Under the pieces are notes generated by a model. The model had not been told where the DNA came from, did no database searches, and was given only the letters and a program-made list of their open reading frames with translations. A program made the translations under genes and the position numbers. A stretch of DNA of 64,000 bases from Babylonia areolata (taxonomy: Eukaryota > Mollusca > Gastropoda > Neogastropoda > Buccinidae): the NCBI RefSeq assembly GCF_041734735.1, contig NC_134900.1, positions 38,885,454 through 38,949,453 on the forward strand. The letters run 5' to 3'. This document shows, piece by piece, positions 13,201 through 64,000 of this stretch. Positions within the stretch are counted from its first letter, which is position 1. Each line of letters begins with the position of its first letter.

Positions 13201-13579
13201 GTACAGTTAAGGATGGAAAACTTGCAGACATTAATAATCTAATGTTTACAGAGTACAGTTAAGGATGGAAAACTTGCAGACATTAATAATCTAATGTTTA
13301 CAGAGTACAGCTGAGGATGGAAAACTTGTCACAGAGCACTTCAAACAACTCTGATAATCATGAACAGTTACTATGGTATGGTGATACAACAAACAGTGAC
13401 TGCTGAGTCTATAAACTGAAAACTGAAGAAGGCTGTAAAATACTGTGGGGTGTGAAAAAAGATTAATCTTTCTTTACAAACTGTTAGGCTACAAAATATG
13501 TATCAAATAGAAATATACTAAATAGCAAAGTACTAATAATCACAATTGGTAGTCAATAAACCATTTAGAATGATGTGTT

Positions 13580-13615
<36 letters not shown>

Positions 13616-13964
13616 TTTGGAAGGGGGAGGGGGGGGGGGGTGTCATAATTTACCCAAGGTTTGTTGATGAAATGGCAAATTGGCTTCTTCAGAAAAAGAA
13701 GTGAAATTGGAAAGTTCTGCATATCAAAAGCAAAAGACTGATACTGGAACTGGAACTAGTAAACGTTAAAACAAGTTAAAAAGTCACTGACATCACAATC
13801 TTACAGATGAACTCTGTTTCAAAGACAACAAGCCACTGGGAATCAACATGTAGGACAGGTGTGTTTTACCTGGCAGGTGAAATGAAGGGCAGCAGGAGCA
13901 GAGTGATGATGGCGATCTCCACGTACAGACAGGTGGCTGCGAAAGTCCACTGCAGCGTCTTCAT
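7222..13964 (-). CDS. BCAP31: B-cell receptor-associated protein 31 (BAP31), full coding span
   Basis: BAP31 is a polytopic ER membrane chaperone that sorts membrane proteins for export or degradation and is a caspase-8 target in vertebrates. Joining 13870-13964, 13001-13101, 12277-12424, 10813-10951, 9450-9558, 7603-7703 and 7222-7281 on the minus strand gives 753 bases, in frame throughout: 250 residues plus stop (human BAP31 has 246). It starts MKTLQWTFAATCLYVE. Membrane segments lie at about 7-30, 51-66 and 103-124. The hallmark block HMKLFRAQRNLYIAGF is at about 94-109. A charged heptad-rich region follows (125-235, including EYDRLLEEHTKLQ). The C-terminus is KKDN, a KKxx ER-retrieval signal. 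The human caspase sites (AAVD-G) are not evident. An upstream noncoding exon near 17.4 kb faces IQCA1 across a shared promoter. Confidence 0.93.
7535..7565. repeat. (CA)n then (TA)n microsatellite
   Basis: A pure CA run of about 24 bases followed by ATATATATA, inside the last BCAP31 intron (7282-7602). The rest of that intron is unremarkable. Confidence 0.8.
7603..7703 (-). CDS. BCAP31: BCAP31 coding exon 7 (sixth coding)
   Basis: Encodes (E)LYHARLEFESMKKQAQSV and TSEYDRLLEEHTKLQ, the most conserved part of the BAP31 coiled coil. The acceptor is TGTGCACAG and the donor CAG|GTAACT. The acceptor and the first 20 or so exon bases are repeated in tandem in the intron just upstream. Confidence 0.92.
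7704..9010 (-). repeat. 47-bp minisatellite, about 28 copies, made of the BCAP31 exon 7 acceptor
   Basis: On the minus strand each unit reads TGTGCACAG|AGCTGTACCA followed by TGCCAAACTG, then an intron-like TAATGTCTGATTTTGTTG. This is the 3' splice site of exon 7 plus about 20 bases of exon (true exon: AGCTGTACCACGCCAGACTT). Subtypes with GTTGTCTGAACAG instead of GTTGTGTGCACAG cluster at about 7980-8350. The array stops exactly at the real exon. Confidence 0.9.
9011..9449 (-). other. BCAP31 intron sequence, nothing notable
   Basis: The rest of the intron between coding exons at 9450 and 7703. No repeat family or exon recognised. Confidence 0.5.
9450..9558 (-). CDS. BCAP31: BCAP31 coding exon 6 (fifth coding)
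   Basis: Encodes SKEDTLAKGDTGDIKDSSK and DAEALNQTREQLEQTKE, part of the cytosolic coiled-coil tail. The acceptor is TTGGCAG and the donor AAG|GTGAGT. The phase-1 end pairs with AG at the start of the next exon to give a glutamate codon. Confidence 0.9.
9559..10812 (-). other. BCAP31 intron with (AG)n and a SINE
   Basis: The intron contains an (AG)n run at about 9990-10035 and a SINE of family A at about 10265-10640 (opposite strand). Nothing else is recognised. Confidence 0.6.
10265..10640 (+). mobile_element. tRNA-derived SINE, family A
   Basis: The head has a tRNA-like start (CAAGCGTTGGACTTTCAATA) and a weak box B. The body carries GTGCAGACCTGCTAGTGCCT, AGAAGATCAAATACGCATGT, AATCCATGTCAGCG and a GGGAGTTGCAGCCC-like end. 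The same ordered blocks occur at 32.3, 34.2, 34.9, 39.8, 45.4 and 56.3 kb. Confidence 0.7.
10813..10951 (-). CDS. BCAP31: BCAP31 coding exon 5 (fourth coding)
   Basis: Encodes IIGRLVALIAAQATLLAES and EAAKRQAESATAAAQQM to NDSKND-type sequence, the end of membrane segment 3 and the start of the coiled coil. The acceptor is CTCTGACAG and the donor GAT|GTAAGA. Confidence 0.93.
10952..12276 (-). other. BCAP31 intron
   Basis: AT-rich intron with a partial SINE of family B at about 11525-11745. No exon recognised. Confidence 0.6.
11525..11745 (+). mobile_element. Partial SINE, family B
   Basis: Contains GGTGGTCTGGGTGCTAATCA, TTCAGATGAGATAATAAAAC and CCCACGGCAACAAAATGG. These line up with the SINE bodies at 59.3-59.5 kb and 55.0-55.3 kb. 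The 3' part is missing. Confidence 0.6.
12277..12424 (-). CDS. BCAP31: BCAP31 coding exon 4 (third coding)
   Basis: Encodes SVREVRKYSEPAISEDI and NLYHMKLFRAQRNLYIAGF, including the family hallmark HMKLFRAQRN and most of membrane segment 3. The acceptor is TTATAG and the donor CTT|GTATGT. It ends in phase 2, giving a Phe codon across the junction. Confidence 0.95.
12425..13000 (-). other. BCAP31 intron with a 50-bp triplication
   Basis: Holds three near-identical 50-bp copies at about 12627-12775 (GACATCTGCATTAATCATAG ... TTTTTACAATGAT). Nothing else seen. Confidence 0.7.
13001..13101 (-). CDS. BCAP31: BCAP31 coding exon 3 (second coding)
   Basis: Encodes WQRLFRSRFLAGLQNSAK and IYFRIFIAILVLLFL, including membrane segment 2. 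The acceptor is TTTCCAG and the donor TGG|GTAGGT. Arg and Glu codons are completed across its two junctions. Confidence 0.94.
13102..13869 (-). other. BCAP31 intron with a 51-bp tandem repeat and (GTT)n
   Basis: Four copies of a 51-bp unit (GCAGACATTAATAATCTAAT ...) lie at about 13118-13325, starting about 20 bases from the acceptor. A (GTT)n run at 13577-13613 is followed by a poly-G stretch at about 13622-13640. Confidence 0.8.
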
Positions 13965-14040
13965 CCTGATAAAGCTTTGTCACGGCCCCCTGATCCTGAC
14001 TGCCTCGATTAACTCTCCTCTTGTTTGGTCAGCGTCCAAG
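13870..14040 (-). CDS. BCAP31: BCAP31 exon 2: 5' UTR end and first coding segment
   Basis: The coding part is 13964-13870 (MKTLQWTFAATCLYVE, then membrane segment 1 and FISPA); 14040-13965 is 5' UTR. The ATG matches the family start (human MSLQWTAVATFLYAE). The acceptor is CACACAG and the donor CAG|GTAAAA. Confidence 0.93.
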
Positions 14041-14359
14041 CTGTGTGCAGATTTTTTTTAAATAATAGACTTTAATTAAACAGCCAAAAATTCAAAATTC
14101 TCCTATTTTGTATTTATTGTGAATGTCCACAATTTCTTACAATAGAAGAGAAGAGTAATTATTATTATAACACACAAGAGCATGCAAGTCATTAAAACTA
14201 TAAACAGAAGTTTACAAAGAATGGGGGTGAGAGGAATTAGAAATAAAAGTCCCATAGCCTATAACAGCCATCAGGTCAGTGATTTCATATTGCCTGTGTC
14301 TAGAGTTTGGCATAGGAAGGTGGGGCCCAATCCTCTCCTTCCTCTGATATTTCAACTTC

Positions 14360-14600
14360 CCTAACTTACGTCAGGTACCCATTCACACCTGGGTAGAGTG
14401 AGGAAAATGACAGTAAAGTGCCTTTCCCCCAGGGACACAATACCATGCTGACACTGGCCTAAAATCCGGACAACTGGTGAACACTGGATCAGAAATCTAA
14501 CTGCTGACTTGCTCTTGTTCTTATTGCTTAAAGACCAGCCGACCACACAGGGCCATATCAGGACTGTCCAACCACACAAATGCTCAACTGCATTAACACA
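14360..14600 (-). mobile_element. SINE fragment, family C
   Basis: On the minus strand it contains CACTCTACCCAGGTGTGAAT and GGGTACCTGACG. These match the repeated block at 51.76-52.04 kb (CACTCCACCCAGGTGTCAGT, GGGTACCTGACTTCAG). Confidence 0.55.
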
Positions 14601-15574
14601 AAACTGTCACATTAAAAAAAAAACACACACAAAAAACACTAAGACAAACCCACAAAACACAGTTCATGACACAGTTTCCCAAACATTTAGCTCCTTACGG
14701 CAAATAAGACTAGGCCATGCTGAGGACACCAGCCATTCTGCTTAATTTATCATCCCAAGATTACAAAAAATTGTGAAAAAGACAAAGCCAAACAAAAAAT
14801 ACATACAAAAGGCCATATAGGCAGACAACACTGCAGAATGGGCAGCTAGTGCCCATCCCAGTGTTTACATCTCACTACCTAATCGCCAAATCAAAACAGC
14901 ACAGATAATACATTATAGACTGCAGAAAAGAGACAGAAGTGTCAAGGCTTGCTTGAAAAAAGAAAGGGGAATTGACTGGGAAGGCAGTAAAAAGGAGACA
15001 ACAGTGAAGAGAGAAAAAAGGCAGAAACAAAGAAAGTGGTACTGGTAGAAAAGAGAAAATTTCTAGCACAGATTTTCCAAAGGGCAGGGATGCTGTTTAT
15101 AATGAAAGACCCTCCGCATCCCCACGGGGGAACTGCTGACTGACTCTGCCACATCAAGTCTTCACCGGGAATAAGACCCTTCAATTTGTTCACAGGCAGT
15201 AAGGAGGGTCCATTTTGATTCCAAGGAAGAGAGCCAACTGTTATGCCTGACACAACAAACTTCATTCTTTATGGACGCACATAACTTTGCAATGGCGGTA
15301 AATCAAAATTAGAAGTAATCAAAACAAAGTATTAACTAATTAAGTTTACGGGATACCATCTTTTGTTGTTGCTTTCCCTTCTTTTTTTAATTTTTATACA
15401 TGGGTACTTACGTAGCACCTATCCTCACTCAGAAAACAAGCACCAAGAGCTTTATAAACACAAAGTCTTCTGCACAACACACTGCCTATCTTGGGGTAGA
15501 TGCTACTGACAGCTGTCTTTAGTTGCTCATCATTCGCCTCTTGAGTAATTCAGGCTTTAGTCACAATTACACAC

Positions 15575-15845
15575 ATACTCATATTTGAGTGGATTTTACT
15601 ACAAAACTTTGCCAGGGACAAATCTCATGTTAGCACAGGTTCATTTATGTGCGCTAAGTGCATTCTACACATGGTACCTCAATTTTTTATCTGACTGGAA
15701 TGACCAGCATAATGACTACCACTTAAGGTCTACTGGAGGAAGAAATTCTGGCAATTGTGGGATTCAATCCCACATCCAATCTCAGATTCTCTTGCTTCTT
15801 TGGTGGACACATTACTACAAGGCCATCATTCCACAATCAATAACT
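15575..15845 (-). mobile_element. SINE, family B (diverged)
   Basis: On the minus strand it has a tRNA-like box B (GGGATTGAATCCCAC) and downstream CTTGGCAAAGTTTTG-type blocks like the copies at 4.1 and 59.4 kb. The 3' end is missing. Confidence 0.55.
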
Positions 15846-17367
15846 CATTAACTTAAAAATAGTAAACTGTCATAATTCAAATGTAAGAATTCGAAACCTG
15901 TTTGGAAGGACAAAAACATCTCGATGAAACACAAAATCAGATTCCTTTGTGCACTGGTATATTCCATCTTCCTCAGTTCGCATATTAGTATAAACACAGG
16001 AAACATGGACCTTCACAGATGATTTGAAAAGAATCCAAGTCAATGTAATGTATTATCGCGTGATAATAAACATCAGAATTCAGATACTCTGACTTACTGA
16101 CTGTAACACCACAGAACAAGTGCGCCAAACCACCAAGTAGCAGTCTAGCACATGGCACATGAACATCTACTGACATCAGATGATCAGTTAAAAAATTTTA
16201 AAAAGAAGAAGAAAAAAAAAGCTGCACTGCTAAAGCCATATATTATAACAAGACCCAATCGTCATGCAAATATAATAAACAATTCTCCATGGAACTGTTG
16301 AGAGTGGGAGATGGAAATTGGAAGAGAAGAAAGAAAAAAAATGGTAGATTAACAAACATTTTGGAAGGTTGGGAAAACAATTAGCAGAGACCCTGGCTTT
16401 GACACACTACCAAGAGACCTTCCTTCCTTGACTTCAACTGCATTCTGACCAACCTGGAAGGATCTGATGAACAGCTCTTCAATGCGGCACCCCAACTACT
16501 CTTAAACGTTATTTGAGGGAGAAACAGAATACTTTCACTGATAGTGATAAATAATAGTAACAATGATAAATAAATAAATAGAATTTATTCATAATTATAT
16601 AGTGCCTAATCTAATGATCACGTTATTTTGTCTAAAGCGCTTTTGCAATTAAAATACTTCCACCCCCACCCCCCCAATTTCTTTTATGACTTATTATCCA
16701 CAAAAACATTAACGTTGGTCCAACTAAATCAGCAGACATGACAAATTATGACAAGACATTGCATCAAATTGATTCAAAAGCACATACTTAAAGTAAATCA
16801 ATGTCCACAGAAAACACCCAAACACCATTTCGAATATCCACAAACCAAATAGTTTTTACGTACATCAAAACTAAACAATGCAAAACCCAACTACAAGTAC
16901 AACATATGAACTACAACACCCCAAAATCAGTCCCATTCTCCCTCCCTCCTCTCCACACACCTCAACAACACAAACAGAAGACAGAATCACGAACACATCC
17001 ACAGTCACATTATCGCAGGCATCAGGAGATATTAACCAATCACATTATCATAAGTACCGCTCTAATTGCCTCAATTTAAACACACTGCTCACAAGCAGTA
17101 AAGCAGCTACTGCAGACTGAAGTCAATCAAGTGGGTAGTTGATCTAACTTGCTTGTGGCACTGCAGTCTTCAGCTCAACTGCGGCAACTTGTTTGCTTTC
17201 CAACAAGGGTTGAAATTCTTCATTCGAAACACCCAAAGCAGGTCATGCAGATCTTTAACTATCCGCGCGAACTGATAAAATAATAAACTGCTTTACGTGC
17301 GGCCGTTTCATTCGTTATAAGTCACAGAAGTATGAGTAATAAATTCAGAAATAACTTCGGGTCTTAC

Positions 17368-17440
17368 CTCAACTCAACCGGACAACTTTCGACACCTCGA
17401 CTTCCGACTTCCGTTGATGCAAGTCTCCCTGCCTCTCGCT
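17368..17440 (-). other. BCAP31: BCAP31 noncoding exon 1 (5' end approximate)
   Basis: On the minus strand, GGTTGAGTTGAG|GTAAGAC gives a consensus donor (intron starts at 17367). It is CpG-containing, unlike its AT-rich surroundings. The transcription start is a guess. The exon is inferred because the next exon has an acceptor 76 bases before the ATG. Confidence 0.5.
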
Positions 17441-17666
17441 TTTGTGTGTGAGATCACGTTGCTCAGTTACGCAGCATCTCAAACAAGATGGCGGGTCGCG
17501 GTTAGGGCCTGCGAAAGTGTAGTGTTTCCTCTGCCGATTTTGACTTTTCCGTGTCTGAAAATCGGATGTAACCAGCACGCTTTTGTGTTCCCGGGTTTTA
17601 AATACGTTCGCGTAGATTCTGAACGCCTGTCAATTTTGTTTCTGATGACTTTTCCTGTGTAGCATC
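17368..17666. promoter_or_regulatory. Shared bidirectional promoter of BCAP31 and IQCA1
   Basis: About 300 bp separate the BCAP31 exon-1 donor from the IQCA1 start codon on the opposite strand. The interval is richer in CpG than its surroundings and has no TATA box I can see. It has two adjacent ETS-type sites (ACTTCCG at 17400-17406 and 17407-17413, CGGAAGT on the minus strand) and a YY1-type site (AAGATGGCGGG at 17485-17495). ETS plus YY1 is a common combination in TATA-less bidirectional promoters of animals. The IQCA1 5' UTR would lie in the right part. Confidence 0.6.
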
Positions 17667-61714
<44,048 letters not shown>

Positions 61715-63010
61715 ATGGATAATCAATTACGAACTGCTGCTGACACTAACTGCAATGTACATGACCTGTGAGCTGTTCCCACAATGCCTACAACAAGAAA
61801 TATCAGAATCGACCACACCAGTCAGTCAGTTCTCTCTCACTCTCTCGTTGGACATGCCTCTTAGCCACTACATGGAGTTAACTGTAAGCTGAGAAACAAG
61901 TCATGACTTTTGGGGGGTTTACTTCAATAGGTTGATGATGCATAGGATGTATTTAAGGAGGGGATTGAGAGTATGTATGTAGGCTGAGGATTTGGGAAAT
62001 ATACTGATATTTTTCACAGAGACATAACTCATGTGACATTCAGGAGACAGGTTGGTCATTCAGGTTGAAGATATATATATGTATTCAATAATTTTTGTTT
62101 CCACCAAAATATATTTTTACCTATTACTTGTGCCTGTGTAAAAAAGAACAACAACAACAACAACAAAAAAAGAACACTGTTGCTTTGCACTGATCTGAGT
62201 AACATTATATATGTTCATTATATACTTCACTGTATGGGAAGTCTAATACTGTGCCATTCATTGTCTCAACAGCTGAATATATATTCATATATAGCTGCCC
62301 ACTAGTCACATCTCCTATCGCAGTGTGTGCAATGGAGATCACTTCAGTATTTACCTGTTTGTTTACACCTTTAATCCTCTGTCATAATCATCATCACCTT
62401 TAAAATAGGTTGGGATTTGGGCCTTTTTAAAAATTGTTTTATTTTATTTTGGGGAGGGGGGGTGGTGTTTATTAGGGGCAGGGGAGGGGGGGGGGGAGTG
62501 TGCAGTGTATGCACTTTGAGAGGATGAAGTGATCTTTGGCTTCTTCTACTTTTTACATTTTTTTTCCCATATAATGACTGCATTTTATCAGTTGCTGGTG
62601 TGATATAAGCCTGAAAAGATGGAGAGTAAAAAATCCCCAAACAACTTTTTAAGATGAAAAGACAGTTGTTGATATTTTTTTTCTGACACTTTGTGACCAT
62701 TGTTTCACTTGTCCACATTTTTTGTGGCGTTGTTTTGTGGTGCATTTTTTTTTCTTTTTTGAGTTTATTTGTTTATTTATTTGACTTATTTCTTTCATAT
62801 TTTGAGAAATGTGTTTGGTTCTTCACAAGTTATTTTACTAAAGTGCCTACTTTGCTGTGATACTGTTACGATATATGAACTGTGTCTGGTTTTTCACACA
62901 GCTTTTACCACAAAAAAATCTCCTTTTCTGTTTTTTGCATGTGCAGTATTTTGAAGACATTTTTTGTGCTTTTCTCAGTGAAAGAAAAATAAAGATTTGG
63001 GTATTAATGT
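61715..63010 (+). other. IQCA1: IQCA1 3' UTR (long form)
   Basis: AT-rich sequence to the AATAAA at 62988-62993. A G-rich stretch lies at about 62451-62497. No coding seen. Confidence 0.55.
62988..62993 (+). terminator. IQCA1: Polyadenylation signal, long IQCA1 transcript
   Basis: AATAAA in GAAAAATAAAGATTTG, followed about 20 bases on by a GT-rich stretch (63017-63080) that could serve as the downstream element. Confidence 0.55.
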
Positions 63011-63016
63011 GTAATG

Positions 63017-63039
63017 TGTGTGAGTGTGTGTGTGAGAGA

Positions 63040-63081
<42 letters not shown>

Positions 63082-63082
63082 T
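63017..63082. repeat. (GT)n microsatellite
   Basis: About 65 bases of GT with a GAGAGAGT interruption, just past the polyadenylation signal. Confidence 0.9.
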
Positions 63083-64000
63083 GTGCATGCACAAGGTGTG
63101 TTATCATATATTAAAATCATAGAATCTTTTACCAAGCAATAATCATCAAACTTGACAAGACCATTATCGGAAATTAATACCATGCAGCACCTCAAAACAG
63201 AAAAGATGTTGTTCTGTCATTAATGATAACCATTAGTTCACCTCAAAAACTGATAAGTTATGTGAATTCCTGTTTAAGTATCTTAAATTCTGGGACCTAT
63301 TCAGATGAAATTTTGCAATGCAATGCAGGCATGTAAAAATGAAATGCAGCATGTGAATCATGACTCCAATCAGAAATGAGGCTGGAATTAGCCTCATACC
63401 TCTCTGTCTAGCTGTCTTCAAGGTCAAGGTGAAGACATTTGTTCTCAGATGTTGCTAATAGGGCAATGTCATTTCAAGTATTAAGCATTATACAAAGCAT
63501 CAGTGTAGAATTGATGTTTTGTTTTGCCTAGTTAATGTGTGTCAAGTAACAAACCATATGATGACTTCCATAAAAGATACAGAGTTTCATATGTATCAAC
63601 ACATTCAATGTAATTCGTAATATAGGAAGGAGTGAAGCATCAAGTACATATCAAATCACAGTATACTGTACACACAAACATGCATAAATACATGTACATA
63701 TATGCACACATATACATACACACATGTATCTCACTCTTTTGTTCAAGTCATTTACTTGCACTACTTGTCTAATCCTTTTACTTTTTGGGTTCGGTGAACG
63801 GGGCATATAGACATTAACTCCAAGATGTTGTCTGAACTGCCCATCAAAATGAAAGCAGACGACATAAGGGAAGCAATTCAAATCATGAACCCCTTGTATA
63901 CCCTCCCTTTGGAGCGGATGTCAGTGACTGATAACTGAAGTACTTGATCACCGAGCCAGTTTGCAGGCCTACAACAGCAAAGTATAGTACTGTGAATTTA
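63083..64000. other. Intergenic, nothing recognised
   Basis: AT-rich sequence with a short CA/TA-rich patch at about 63665-63725. No exon or known repeat family seen. Confidence 0.5.

Larger units (their letters stand above)
14041..17367 (-). other. BCAP31 first intron
   Basis: About 3.3 kb without exons. It holds a SINE-C piece (about 14360-14600), a SINE-B copy (about 15575-15845), and a fragment at about 16565-16640 resembling the 3' end of the LINE at 47.2 kb (AATTTATTCATAATTATATA then AAAGCGCTTTTGCAA). The rest is unremarkable AT-rich sequence. Confidence 0.6.

Noticed and set aside
17450-17480. RFX X-box for ciliary expression (CACGTTGCTCAGTTACGC)
   Set aside because: Only one half-site resembles the motif; the second half (RRNAAC) does not match.
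63233-63881. Short open frames near the right edge
   Set aside because: Under 80 codons with no domain, splice or composition support.

Overview
This is a 64-kb piece of animal nuclear DNA. It has spliced genes with GT-AG introns, many microsatellites and minisatellites, tRNA-derived SINEs, LINE 3' ends and piggyBac-type DNA transposons. The proteins and the mix of repeats suggest a lophotrochozoan, most likely a mollusc and perhaps a gastropod. That placement is inference and was not tested.

Two genes are arranged head to head around a short shared promoter at about 17.37-17.67 kb. On the minus strand (17.4 to 7.2 kb, possibly to 5.6 kb with the 3' UTR) lies a complete BCAP31/BAP31 gene, an ER membrane protein. 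It has one noncoding and seven coding exons, adding up in frame to 250 residues ending in a KKDN dilysine ER-retrieval signal. On the plus strand (17.67 to about 63 kb) lies IQCA1/DRC11, the IQ- and AAA-domain subunit of the ciliary nexin-dynein regulatory complex. I resolve 19 coding exons plus an alternative 20th, about 834-836 residues. All phases agree except in the lysine-rich exon 10, which is off by one base as assembled.

The rest is repeats. The 0-2 kb region is a decayed piggyBac transposon. Three other TTAA-bounded elements (31.2-32.2, 41.7-42.4, 57.5-58.2 kb) and a weaker one (29.5-30.0 kb) look like non-autonomous relatives. A TA-flanked terminal-inverted-repeat element sits at 43.9-44.7 kb. 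At least four SINE families (called A-D here) and four LINE-like fragments are scattered through introns.

The most unusual feature is the origin of the minisatellites. Several are tandem copies of the gene's own splice junctions. Intron 10 begins with about 65 copies of its 5' splice site. Exon 2 and exon 14 of IQCA1, and exon 7 of BCAP31 on the other strand, are preceded by arrays whose units contain the 3' splice site plus the first exon bases. Exon 18 shows a small version. Two other arrays are tandem amplifications of tRNA-like SINE heads. Many long open frames in the window are by-products of these arrays and are not genes.

The two genes have unrelated cell roles (ER protein sorting versus ciliary motility). 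Their link here is the shared promoter region only.
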